64,000 nt of DNA from Candidatus Gastranaerophilales bacterium (GTDB lineage Bacteria; Cyanobacteriota; Vampirovibrionia; Gastranaerophilales; Gastranaerophilaceae): contig CALVDX010000005.1 of NCBI GenBank assembly GCA_944326425.1, forward strand, positions 58,828-122,827, written 5' to 3'. Below the pieces are notes generated by a model. That model was given only the letters and a program-made list of their open reading frames with translations, did no database searches and was not told the DNA's origin. Position 1 is the stretch's first letter. Each line of letters starts with the position of its first letter. A program made the position numbers and the translations under genes. Below, one piece after another: positions 25,960 to 36,300 of the stretch.

Positions 25960-27429
25960 TTGATAAAACGTATTAGTATTATAATAGGAGTATTAGTTTT
26001 ATTATGGGGCGGATATTTTTATCTGGAGCATAAGCCAGAGATTGACTATAAACAGGCTCAATCTGCATTTGTATCCGGCGGGGATGAGAAGGCTTTTAAG
26101 CTTGCAGGGAATGCTTATCGGAGTGATATTACAAATAATAATTACAGAAAACTTTTCCTCGATACAATTATCCGTTTAGATGGTGTTTATGAAGCTCAAG
26201 AAGCTTTGATAACGTTTATTAATGATGGAATTTATGATGTTTATCAGACTAAAGCAATTGAATATTTGCATGAGCTTGAAAAAAGATTTGCCGAGCAGTA
26301 CAGCCCGAACTATATAGAGCTTATCCCTTATAATGATAAAGTAATCCGCTGGGGAAAAAATCCAATTAAAGTCGGTATAAAAAAACGTGAAGATTTGGAT
26401 TTATATTTTATAAATGAAGTCGAAAGTGCTTTAATGGAATGGCAGCGTGCAACCGGAAATAAACTTGTGTTTGTTTTTGATAACAAAAATCCGGATATAG
26501 CAATAGAATTTGAAGATTTAGCAATAGACAAAGAAAATAAAAATAATCACAATCTTTATATTGTTGCTAATACGGAACCTGTTTTAGACGGTAATACGCT
26601 GCAGGGCATGAAAATAACTCTTTATACCAAAAACAGCCAGGGAAAATATTTTACAAAAGAAGAAATTTATAATACTACACTTCATGAGGCTGCGCATGCG
26701 TTGGGTATTTTCGGACACAGCAGGCATCCTGAGGATGTTTTATATTTATCTTCCCCCAATCTTGCCGGTACAAAGGAATATAAAAAACTTTCTGAGAGCG
26801 ATATCAATACGATGAAGCTTCTCTATGCAATTAAGCCGGATATTACGTCCGGAAAGCCGGAGTACAGTATTCATCCTAAAATAATTTTTGGCGATCAGGA
26901 AGAGATTAATAAAACAAAGGTGTCTGAAGCCGAAAATTATATAAGACAGGCCCCTTCACTTCCAAACGGATATATTGATTTAGCACAGACCGCTATTTTT
27001 GCGAAGGATTATGATAAGGCGCGGGAGTGCTTGAAACGTGCTATTAAATATGCTTCGGATAATAATACAAAATTTATTATTTATTATGACTTTGCGGTTA
27101 TTTCTTATGAAACCGGTGATATGAATAAAGCTCTGTATTATACTCAGGAGGCGCAGAAGTATCGCAGTAAAAATAGTGTAACAGCTCTATTGGCAAATAT
27201 TTATTACAAAAAACATGACTATAAAAAAGCGATTGAACAGTACGAAATACTGGTGGGCGAATATCCGCAAAGTATAATGTACAGTGTAAATCTTACTAAA
27301 CTTTATATCAACCAGCGCAGACTGATTCGTGCTGCAAAAGTTTTAAGAAAACTGATATTAAACAATCCCGAGGCTAACGAAGATAAAAGAGTTAAGGGGT
27401 TAAAATGGGTGCTTATATTTGCCGGTTGA
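25960..27429 (+). CDS. Membrane-anchored metzincin-like protein with C-terminal TPR
   Basis: A 489-residue protein with an N-terminal membrane helix (ISIIIGVLVLLWGGYFYL), a helical domain, a metzincin-like catalytic domain and three or four TPR units from about residue 325. The zinc site HEAAHALGIFGHS near residue 243 is intact, but where the paralogue at 19993 has LMYP this one has VLYL, so the Met-turn methionine is replaced by Leu. Activity may be altered. The start is TTG 25960 with AAGGAGAG upstream. The gene comes just after the repressor-controlled module. Confidence 0.8.
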   Translation: MIKRISIIIGVLVLLWGGYFYLEHKPEIDYKQAQSAFVSGGDEKAFKLAGNAYRSDITNNNYRKLFLDTIIRLDGVYEAQEALITFINDGIYDVYQTKAIEYLHELEKRFAEQYSPNYIELIPYNDKVIRWGKNPIKVGIKKREDLDLYFINEVESALMEWQRATGNKLVFVFDNKNPDIAIEFEDLAIDKENKNNHNLYIVANTEPVLDGNTLQGMKITLYTKNSQGKYFTKEEIYNTTLHEAAHALGIFGHSRHPEDVLYLSSPNLAGTKEYKKLSESDINTMKLLYAIKPDITSGKPEYSIHPKIIFGDQEEINKTKVSEAENYIRQAPSLPNGYIDLAQTAIFAKDYDKARECLKRAIKYASDNNTKFIIYYDFAVISYETGDMNKALYYTQEAQKYRSKNSVTALLANIYYKKHDYKKAIEQYEILVGEYPQSIMYSVNLTKLYINQRRLIRAAKVLRKLILNNPEANEDKRVKGLKWVLIFAG

Positions 27430-27575
27430 AGATGATTCTGTACAATTTATACAGACAATGCGAGGATAACTTATCACTATTTTTATATACAGGTATATAG
27501 GATAATCTGTCTGCCCGTAATTATTAATTTCTTGTTATAATTTGCCCTTGCATGATTTACTGTTAATATATAGAT

Positions 27576-29588
27576 ATGGCACGGATACTTTTTATAACTG
27601 ATTCAGATGAAAAAGAAAAAACGTTTAAATCAGCACTCAAAGGTAAGGAGTTTCTGGTTTCTTCCGATGAAGTTAATATTGAAGATATTTTAAAGGTAGA
27701 AACTCCTGATATTGTTATTTTAGATTGTGATATTCAAATACTTGATGTAAAAACGGTTATAAAAACGGTTAAACATTATCCGGTAATTTTGATTTTATAT
27801 ACAGGAGATAAGCCGGTTGGTAAAGATATTACAAATCATGCTAACCTGATAATTTCTAAAAATGCGGATAAAAATATTATTTCTGCAATAGTAGATGCCG
27901 GACTTAGAACAGGGATGTCGCTCCGAAAACTTGCTGATTCAAATCAGGAATTGGCGCGCAGTCTTTACCAGTTAAATGTTCTTTATAATACAAGTTCACA
28001 GCTTGCGGGGTCGCTGGATAAAGAAGAACTTATCAAAATTATGATTGAGGGGATTGATAAGTCGTTAAATTTTGACATGGCATGTGTTCTTATTTTTCGT
28101 TCGCCGCGTGAGCCTGTTCTTGTAATTAATTCAATTTTTAATGTCTCTGACCGGCTGCTGGAAGCACTGAAGCTCCGTGCAATTTTGAGTTACAAATCGA
28201 TTATTGAGGACCCGCCGGTTGATATTAAAATCGGAAATTTGAAAATCGAAAAAAGTATTAAACATACAATTAAAGAGTATGATTTTTCTGTACTCCGGTT
28301 TGATACAATGTTTTCAAAAATAAGTTTTAACGATGATTTTTACGGATTTGTAGAAATATATCGTTCTACTCCGTTTAATACAGAGGATGCAACATGCTTT
28401 CAAACACTTGTAAGACAGGTCAGCCTTCCGATAAGGAGCGCATCTCTCTATCAGGAAATAAAAGAAACTAACAGAAAACTTGAAAAACTTGAACGCTTAA
28501 AATCTGATTTTATTTCAATTGTTTCACATGAATTAAGAACCCCGCTTACGGCGATTAAAAACGCTATGGATATAATATTAAGCGGTAAAGCCGGAGAATT
28601 GAGCGAGAATATAGAAAAGTTTGTTATGATGGGAAAACGAAACACCGTAAGGCTTTCAGGAATTATTAATGATTTACTTGACATTTCCAAAATCGAAGCC
28701 GGTAAAATGGATTTCAAGTTCTCCCTTATTAACATAAATCCTGTTATAGAATATGTAAAATCTAACCTTACTGAAATGGCAAGAGAAAAAAATTTAGAAA
28801 TAAAATACACGCCAATGACGGAGGATGTTGAAATTTTTGCGGATTCTAACAGGCTTGAACAGGTTTTGACAAACCTTGTTTCAAATGCAATAAAATTTAC
28901 ACCGGACTCCGGAGAAATAGTAATTTCCACAAAAGTAATTAATGCCCGCGATATCCAGTATGACCACTGTTTTGAAGATGAAATTAAGCGCCTGCGCGGT
29001 AATTATCTTCAGGTTTGTGTGGAGGATAAAGGCATCGGGATTGAACGCAAAGATTTAAATCATGTGTTCGACAAGTTTGCGCAAATAGAAAACCCGCTTT
29101 CACGAAAAGTTGGCGGATCGGGTCTGGGGCTTCCGATTGCAAAACAGCTTATGGATGCTCATAACGGTGCAATCTGGTGCGACAGTGAAATTTCTAAGGG
29201 CTCGCGTTTTTATTTTGTAATTCCGGTTGCGAATGATAAAAGTAATTTTGATATGATAAAAAAACAAATGATTGTGAAAGCAAAATCAAACGGAATTACG
29301 CTTGCAATTGTAACTATATCCGGTAAGAACGGGTTTATAGAACATTTGCTAAATACTGAGAATATTATAAACAAGGCGTTTTTACAAAATGCGCTCATTG
29401 AAAAAAGCGATAATGACAGAACATCAATAACAATGCTTATGCCGGAGGGCGACAAACCGTCCGCCGAGTTTTTAAAGACCAGGGTTTTATCGGCAGCAAA
29501 GGAATATGAGCCTGGCGGAGATAAGTGTGATATAATGTATTCATACGAGATTGAAGGAGATTCTCATGAAAAAAATCCTCATAGTTGA
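27576..29588 (+). CDS. Sensor histidine kinase
   Basis: A 670-residue soluble kinase. Order: a receiver-like N-terminal domain of about 120 residues (IVILDCDIQILDVKTV in the position of a phospho-acceptor strand), a GAF-like sensor (residues 130-290), a coiled coil, HisKA with the phospho-His in FISIVSHELRTPL near residue 317, and HATPase_c with NLVSNAIKFTP (N box), DKGIGI (G1) and GGSGLGLPIAK (G2). About 120 further residues follow with no match I can name. Its end overlaps the response regulator gene by 23 bases, so they form a pair. Confidence 0.93.
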   Translation: MARILFITDSDEKEKTFKSALKGKEFLVSSDEVNIEDILKVETPDIVILDCDIQILDVKTVIKTVKHYPVILILYTGDKPVGKDITNHANLIISKNADKNIISAIVDAGLRTGMSLRKLADSNQELARSLYQLNVLYNTSSQLAGSLDKEELIKIMIEGIDKSLNFDMACVLIFRSPREPVLVINSIFNVSDRLLEALKLRAILSYKSIIEDPPVDIKIGNLKIEKSIKHTIKEYDFSVLRFDTMFSKISFNDDFYGFVEIYRSTPFNTEDATCFQTLVRQVSLPIRSASLYQEIKETNRKLEKLERLKSDFISIVSHELRTPLTAIKNAMDIILSGKAGELSENIEKFVMMGKRNTVRLSGIINDLLDISKIEAGKMDFKFSLININPVIEYVKSNLTEMAREKNLEIKYTPMTEDVEIFADSNRLEQVLTNLVSNAIKFTPDSGEIVISTKVINARDIQYDHCFEDEIKRLRGNYLQVCVEDKGIGIERKDLNHVFDKFAQIENPLSRKVGGSGLGLPIAKQLMDAHNGAIWCDSEISKGSRFYFVIPVANDKSNFDMIKKQMIVKAKSNGITLAIVTISGKNGFIEHLLNTENIINKAFLQNALIEKSDNDRTSITMLMPEGDKPSAEFLKTRVLSAAKEYEPGGDKCDIMYSYEIEGDSHEKNPHS

Positions 29589-29937
29589 TGATGAACAGGA
29601 TATCGTTGAAAGTTTGAAATTTGTATTGGAAGTTTCAGGTTATACCTGCTATACGGCATATAATGGCGAGGACGGACTAAAATTGGCCAAAGAACTTATG
29701 CCGGACTTAATTATACTTGATGTTATGATGCCTAAAATAAACGGGTACAAGATAAGCAGGCTTTTAAAATATGATAATAAGTACAAAGATATTCCTATAA
29801 TTATGCTTACGGCGCGTTCACAAACAGAAGATAAGCTTATAGGCGAAGAAACCGGTGTGAACGAATATATTACAAAACCTTTTGAATTAGATCAGATTGT
29901 AAAAAAAGTTGAGGAATACATTGGTACTGAGAAATAA
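29566..29937 (+). CDS. Single-domain response regulator
   Basis: A 123-residue receiver with no output domain. Acidic pair DDEQD near residue 8, phospho-Asp in LIILDVMMP near residue 52, Thr/Ala switch in IMLTARS and Lys in YITKPFE. ATG 29566 has AAGGAG upstream inside the kinase gene; an earlier ATG (29551) lies before that site. Stand-alone receivers of this type usually act by protein contact. The kinase upstream is the likely partner, and the GspE-like gene follows 27 bases later. Confidence 0.95.
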   Translation: MKKILIVDDEQDIVESLKFVLEVSGYTCYTAYNGEDGLKLAKELMPDLIILDVMMPKINGYKISRLLKYDNKYKDIPIIMLTARSQTEDKLIGEETGVNEYITKPFELDQIVKKVEEYIGTEK

Positions 29938-29964
29938 GAATTAAAAACATAACGAAAGCGGGAT

Positions 29965-31347
29965 ATGGAAGCGGTCACAAACAAAACATTGGAAAAACTC
30001 AAATATGAACTTGTAAGGGACGGAATAGTTTCTTACGAGCTTCTTGAGCAGGCTGACGAACTTGCAGCTTCCCAGAATATTAATATCGGGCAGGCCTTGA
30101 TTAATTCCGGTATTATTGACGAAGCAAAGCTCCTCAAATTCTTAGAAACAAAACTCCATATTCCTTATGTTAATCTGGAGGACTATTCCCCTGATCCCAA
30201 ATGTTTTTCTTTAATTAACTATGCGGATGCAAGGCGGTATAAAATAATTCCGCTGTTCAAAATAGAAGATGTTTTGACTGTTGCTATGGCTGACCCGCTT
30301 GACTTGTTTGCAATTGATAAAATTATAGAAGCTGCGGAGTGCTCTATAGAACCTGTTATTGCTTCCGAGACTGCTATTAGAAAGAAAATAGATGAATATT
30401 ACAATGATGCAGAGACTGTTAAGGAAATTTATCTTGATGACGGGCAGGAGGGATTTGACTGGCGCGAAGAACTTCATAAAGACGGGCATGGGGATGATCA
30501 TATTCAGAGGATTATAAGTGCAATTCTTAAACAAGCTATAATTGAAGGAATACATGAAATTTATTTTGAGCAATCGGAGGAAGGACTCGGAGTATTTTTC
30601 AAACACAGCGGTGAAAGCATAGAACGCGGGCTTCTGCCGTCATTTTTATCAGCTTCATTTGTTGTTAAACTTAAAACCCTTTCAAACCTTGATCCTACTG
30701 TATGTGAAATTCCCCAGCTCGGGAAGCTATGTTTCAAAGTTGATGAAATAATGCTTACGGCAAGTATTTCGGCTTTCCCTACTATTATGGGAGAGAGAAT
30801 ATTACTAAAAATTTATAAAAAGCCTAAACCTTTAGAAGAACTTATTCCTGATGAAACGCAGCGCCGCATTATTCAATCTGCAATGGATAAACCCGGTATT
30901 ATTCTTGTTTGCGGCTCTTCGCTGAGCGGAAAGACGCATGTTATATATTCTATTTTACTGGATATGGCAAAAGGCAATAAGAATATTATGAGTATTGAAT
31001 CCATTGCTAAATATAATCTTCCTAACGTTCATCAGTGTGAACTTAATGAAAATGTCGGATTTAATATGGATAAGGCTCTCAGGTTTATAGAGTTTCAACA
31101 TCCGGATGTACTGTATTTAGAAGGAGTAAAAACTAAAGAAGGAATAGAGTTTTTATCAGAACTTTTTTATGATGATAAAACCGTTGTAACAGAGTTTTTA
31201 GCAAACAGCATGACTGATTTAAGACAGAAAATGAATTATATTGATTTTGAATCATTCAAATCTTTAATCAGTTGTTTAATATTTATACACTCGCAAAACA
31301 GTATCGAAGTTTTTGATAAATCCACGATAAAAAAATACTTGGTATAA
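29965..31347 (+). CDS. Divergent GspE/PilB-like secretion ATPase
   Basis: A 460-residue protein of the type II secretion/type IV pilus ATPase superfamily. The N-terminal GspE domain is clear (NIGQALINSGIIDEAKLLKF, then VAMADPLDLFAIDKI). The P-loop CGSSLSGKTH near residue 315 keeps GxxxxGKT. The Asp box, His box and Walker B regions are degenerate: SIESIAKYN and HPDVLYLEGVKTKEG replace the usual IEDPVE and DPDIILVGEIRD, and the zinc-binding cysteines of GspE are not seen. Shorter than PilB (about 560). It may be a regulatory or inactive member. It follows a kinase/regulator pair and precedes flhB. Confidence 0.75.
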   Translation: MEAVTNKTLEKLKYELVRDGIVSYELLEQADELAASQNINIGQALINSGIIDEAKLLKFLETKLHIPYVNLEDYSPDPKCFSLINYADARRYKIIPLFKIEDVLTVAMADPLDLFAIDKIIEAAECSIEPVIASETAIRKKIDEYYNDAETVKEIYLDDGQEGFDWREELHKDGHGDDHIQRIISAILKQAIIEGIHEIYFEQSEEGLGVFFKHSGESIERGLLPSFLSASFVVKLKTLSNLDPTVCEIPQLGKLCFKVDEIMLTASISAFPTIMGERILLKIYKKPKPLEELIPDETQRRIIQSAMDKPGIILVCGSSLSGKTHVIYSILLDMAKGNKNIMSIESIAKYNLPNVHQCELNENVGFNMDKALRFIEFQHPDVLYLEGVKTKEGIEFLSELFYDDKTVVTEFLANSMTDLRQKMNYIDFESFKSLISCLIFIHSQNSIEVFDKSTIKKYLV

Positions 31348-31447
31348 CCAAGGGGAATAATCACAAATAGGATTACAAATAATAGACGCGGACAGAATAC
31401 ATATAAAGCGTAGAAACATATAATAGAAACAATAGGGATTTTAAACA

Positions 31448-32530
31448 TTGGGTGATGAAGACAAACAGTTTGAGGCGACGCCTCAGAAACTGGAAAAAGC
31501 ACGAAAAGAAGGACAGGTTGTCAAATCCAGAGAGGTTGGCATTGCCCTTTCTTTGCTTATAATGTTTTATATTATAAAAGGGATTGCACCTTTTTTATGG
31601 AACCAGATTAGCGGAATGTTTACCAATCTTTACGAACAAATACCCAATGCGCATATCTCCGATATAGGGATTTCATATATTATGACTGTTACCATTGTTC
31701 CATTTGCGCTCATTATTTTTCCGCTGCTTTTTATAGCTGCATTTGTTGCAGTAATGTCTGACTTTATGCAGGTAGGGCCTCTTGTTACAGTTACTCCTCT
31801 TGTTCCTAAACTTGATAAATTAAATCCTACCAAATATTTTAAAAATCTTATAAATCCTAAAACATTTTTTGAATTATTTAAAAATATTTTGAAAGTTGTT
31901 GTGTTGGGGTATGTAGGCTGGATGGTGTACAGCGATCACCTGGAAAATATTCTTATGCTTGCTGCAATTGATAATCAATTTGCAATAATGATAGAATTCG
32001 GGTCGCTGATTGTAGAGTTTGTATTCAAGGCCGGTATAGCCTTTCTTGTAATAGCTGCTGCTGATTACGGGGTTACCAGATGGAAATTTTTAAAAGATCA
32101 AAAAATGTCATTTAAAGAAATAAAGGACGAGTATAAGAACTCCGAAGGCGACCCGAATGTTAAAGCTGCACTAAGACAGCGGCGTATGGCAATGCTGCAG
32201 CGCGGTGCAATGGACAGTGTTCCTGATGCAGACTTTGTTGTAAGAAACCCTATACACGTAGCCTGCGCGCTTAAATATGATGCTGAAACCATGCAGTCGC
32301 CTACTCTTATTGCTAAAGGGACAGAGCTTATTGCAAAACAAATTATAGAAATTGCAGAAAAACATCAAGTTCCGATAATTGACAATCCCCCTGTAGCAAG
32401 AGCACTTTTCAGACTGGTTGAAATCAATCAGGAAATCCCGCCGGAACTATATAAGGCGGTTGCAGAAATTTTACTTTTTGTTTACGGCTTGAAAAATAAT
32501 AGAAAACAAGGTAATATAGAGAAAAGTTAA
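31448..32530 (+). CDS. flhB: FlhB/YscU-family export switch protein
   Basis: A 360-residue inner membrane protein of flagellar or injectisome type III export. The N terminus EATPQKLEKARKEGQV is diagnostic, four membrane helices span residues 30-215, LKDQKMSFKEIKDEYKNSEGDP is the linker, and the cytosolic switch region has NPIH near residue 260 in place of the near-universal NPTH self-cleavage motif. Asn and Pro, the residues needed for cleavage, remain. TTG start at 31448 with a weak ribosome binding site. No other export gene is in the window, so flagellar and non-flagellar roles cannot be separated. Confidence 0.92.
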   Translation: MGDEDKQFEATPQKLEKARKEGQVVKSREVGIALSLLIMFYIIKGIAPFLWNQISGMFTNLYEQIPNAHISDIGISYIMTVTIVPFALIIFPLLFIAAFVAVMSDFMQVGPLVTVTPLVPKLDKLNPTKYFKNLINPKTFFELFKNILKVVVLGYVGWMVYSDHLENILMLAAIDNQFAIMIEFGSLIVEFVFKAGIAFLVIAAADYGVTRWKFLKDQKMSFKEIKDEYKNSEGDPNVKAALRQRRMAMLQRGAMDSVPDADFVVRNPIHVACALKYDAETMQSPTLIAKGTELIAKQIIEIAEKHQVPIIDNPPVARALFRLVEINQEIPPELYKAVAEILLFVYGLKNNRKQGNIEKS

Positions 32531-32543
32531 CTTTTAATTGGTT

Positions 32544-33224
32544 ATGGAAAATAGTTCTATATTAAAACAATACATTGGTGTTGTTCAGAGAGTAGCGAGA
32601 ATAGAGCATAAGAGAATGCCAAAACACATGCTTGAGTATGAAGAACTCGTTAGCATTGGTATTATTGCTGTTCAGGCTATGATAAAGAATAAAACACCGG
32701 AACAGCTTGCACATTATAACGATGCCTATATGGGTACCGCTATCAAGTGGGCTATAAGAAATGAACTAAGACACCGCTATAAATGGTATTCTATAAAAAC
32801 CAAAGCAAAAAATGCGGAGGAAGATGATTTTGCAGAGGAAGAAGACAGTTCTGATGATACAACGGAATTTAACATTTCCCCTGGCAAGGTTCGTGAAGCC
32901 GTTTATGAAACCATTTTGTCAATAGATGGTTTGGCTGCAGCAGCCTCTGATAATGCTTCACCGTTTGATTTTATTAAAGATCCGTCTGCAATGCCGGATG
33001 AAAAAGCAGAAATCATTGAAATGTCCCGTCTTATAAAAGAAGCTATCGCAAAACTTCCGCCCAAAGAAAGAACAGTGGTTGAATATCGTTTTTACAGAAA
33101 TATGCAGGCTAAAGATATTGCAACTGCTATAGGGCTTTCTCCGTCGCGTATTACACGGATTGTTCAGGCTTCGCTTAATAATATCCGGGAATATTTAAAA
33201 GCCCATGGACGGGTTGATTATTAA
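32544..33224 (+). CDS. Alternative sigma-70 family factor
   Basis: A 226-residue sigma factor. Region 2 includes EYEELVSIGIIAVQAMI and AIKWAIRNELRHRYKW; an acidic insert (EEDDFAEEEDSSDD) follows; region 4 has LPPKERTVVEYRFYRN and the HTH DIATAIGLSPSRITRIVQAS. The layout, lacking a clear region 3 and with its place directly behind flhB, recalls FliA/WhiG-type sigma factors, so it may drive export or late motility genes; this is inference. I use ATG 32544, 13 bases after flhB; a TTG lies 6 bases earlier. Confidence 0.88.
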   Translation: MENSSILKQYIGVVQRVARIEHKRMPKHMLEYEELVSIGIIAVQAMIKNKTPEQLAHYNDAYMGTAIKWAIRNELRHRYKWYSIKTKAKNAEEDDFAEEEDSSDDTTEFNISPGKVREAVYETILSIDGLAAAASDNASPFDFIKDPSAMPDEKAEIIEMSRLIKEAIAKLPPKERTVVEYRFYRNMQAKDIATAIGLSPSRITRIVQASLNNIREYLKAHGRVDY

Positions 33225-33301
33225 TTTATGTAACAATTTTTTCTGCATTTATAAAGTTTTACCGTAATCTGCCGTTATATAGAATATAAACGGTAAAGAA
33301 T

Positions 33302-36300
33302 ATGAGTGAATTTCAATTTGGAAACGGAAATAAGTTTGATATATCACATCTCAGAGCGGGGATAACTGTAGATGAAAACAATATTTTCCTGAAAAAATAC
33401 GACAGGGATAATAACAGCATATTTGATGCTGCTGAAATTAACCAGCTTAAATCAGATTTAGAAAAATACAGCGGCGGTGATAAAGTCCTTGATGAACAGG
33501 AAAGTATTTCATTTTTTGCCAGTGTCATGAATATGTCTGTTTCCAGTGTCAAACAGTTGTTTGCTAAAAATAATAATGCTGTATATTCATCGTTTGAAAC
33601 ATTATATACTGCGCAGGCTTATGAAAACGCAGCAGAAAATATCAGGGCAAATGCGCAGATGGGGATACAAATCTTCCACAAAGCGCAGGGGGGTGCTATA
33701 AGCAAAACTTGGAATTCTATAAAAGAATTCTGGAATACGGAATATGCCGGTGATAAAGTATACAGACAGCTTGCAGACAATATGACTTCCGGTCTGCTTC
33801 TTGAAAAAGCGCAAAGAGAAGGCGGTATCTCTAAAAAAGAATATATTGAAACAAAAATAGAATTCTTAAAAATTCTTCTTGGCGGAGAGACCCTCCAACA
33901 AGACGAAATAGCAATGATAGAAAAGGCTGTCTCACAAATGACCGTCAAAGAATTAGATGTACTTATCACAACACTGCGCGACGCCGAAAGTGATGATTAC
34001 AAAAATATAGTAAATAATACAATGAAAGACCTTGCACAAAAAGCATTTACCGGTAATGACGGTGTAGGATTTACCGTAATGAATCCCAATTCTATCGGTG
34101 CGATATTAGGTTCTGAACAAGCAGAAGAAAAATTAACTTATGAAAATGTATTTCTTCTTGAAAACGGTGTTGAATTTAATGCCGAAATGGTAAACAGATA
34201 TGCCGAATTGGAACGCAAAGTTAAAATAGCCGTTACTATAAATAACAGGGTAGCAAGTCTCTATAACGAACTTGATGAACCTGTAAAAGAACTTGAAGAA
34301 TTGAATAGCAAAAACAAATCACCCGAAGAAAAGGATAATGCTTATAATAATCTAAGCAGCAAGGTTATAGGGGTTTTAGAGGACTTGTTTGGCACCCGTG
34401 CAGAGGAAAAATTGAAAGAATATGGATATAACGATGTTGTTATAAAAGACGGAGTAATAAATTTCGGCGAAGGAGAAAGAAATTATTCGGCTCTTGTTGA
34501 TTTGGCAAAAAACCTGCAAGCTGATTTAAAATCTAAAGTTCAAACAACGATTGACGGCAAACATATAGAAGAATGCGAGCGGGAATTGAAAACTCTCTAT
34601 GCAGCTGCATACGGTGATAAAAATTCTGTTGACTTAGCCGAAAAATTTCAATCAAGTCAGGAAGCGGGAGTGGGTTATGCCAAGGCCCTCGCGGCTACTG
34701 CCGGCATTGTGCCGTGCATTATTAGCGGAGGTTCATTGATACCGATAATAGTAGGAAGCGCAGTCGGTGCATTTGCGCCGGCAGCCGTATCATACGCCGA
34801 AGCCTCTACAAAAGACGGCGGATTAACCCCTGAGGATAGGACTGCAATAAAACAAGAAATATTGATGGGGCTGGCACTCACCGCTGCGGGCGGCGGAGCC
34901 GGAGCAGTCTCCTCCGCCGTTGGTAAAGAGGTTTTGAAGCAGTGTCCTAATCTTATTGCAAAAATTTCGCAAGGCGGAATGGATGCAGTTATGGGGTGTA
35001 TAACCGATTTAGCCATCACCGGAGATATTGATTTACAAGGTGAAGGGATTGCACAGCTTATAAACATTCTCACCGGTATTACTGCTGCAAAGAAGGCCAG
35101 AGTTAAAACACATTATGATAATGATGCTTCAGCTGTAAAACAGAATAAGTTTAGTTATTCTGATTTATTTGCCAGAGATTTGTCAAAAACGGAAGTAGAC
35201 AGTTATATAACAGCACTGGCACGCAAACGCGGATCAAATCTTGATAGTGCAAAGTTACAAAAAATTTCTGATGCCTTGTACAAAATGAAAAAAGACAACA
35301 GTCCCCTTTATCAGGATATTCAGAATTCAGGAATATTAAAGCTTGTGGAAGAAGGCAAGATAGACTTTGACGTACTGGAGGATCTTTGTATAGATGCTGC
35401 TTCAAATACCAGAATGTCTGCTTCTTTGCTGGAGGATTGTAAAAAAATGAGTTCCGGTGAGCCTGCTATAAGAGGATATTCTTCCGGTACGGACTTAAAT
35501 CAGGTGTTTAAATCCACTCAAACCGGCGAAGTCGTTGAAGTCGGCTCACAATTATATGTTAATGACGGAAAGAGTATGACAAAAGTCAATCTTACTAAAG
35601 AAAAATACCTTGAACTCTTCCCGCCGTTTAAGCGTTTTGATATTAACCAGAATGATAACAAAAACGCCGGCAACTGCTGGTATCTTGAAACCATGCACAA
35701 TTTATACCAAAACCCGAGTACACGTGTGAAAATACTGCAGTTATTCAGGCAAGAAGGAAATGATGTTTATATTAAACTTCCCAACAGTAAATATGAATAT
35801 AAATTCCAAAACGGAGATGTACCGAAGGACAGCCACGATAAAAAGTTTACCTTATCGGACAGTCCTAAATGGGTAAACATGCTTGAGTATGTCGGTGCAA
35901 TGACCAGAAAAAAGAACGGAGTTTCTGTTGAGGATAACTTAAATCCTGAAGTTTTAAGACGGGAGGGAGTATTGTCACAGGCAGCCAATGGAAATCCCGT
36001 TATAGACATGTCAAGTTTCATGTATGTAAGAAGAAGTGAAAGCGCTTCCGGATCCGGATTGTTGTCACACTTATATGCAGGAACTCCGGAAGAAGCTTTG
36101 CAAATGTTGACCGGCAATAATGTAGAGACCAAAAAATATTATATTGATAATACTGACAGTTATTATGGTGTAAAACATTCAAAAGATAAAACCAAATTAA
36201 GAAAAGAACAACATAAAGAAATAAAAGAAATTTTGCAAAATCTTGACGGCAAGTCCGGATATGTCGTAAATATAGGCTTTGGCGGTCATGCTTTTGCCGT

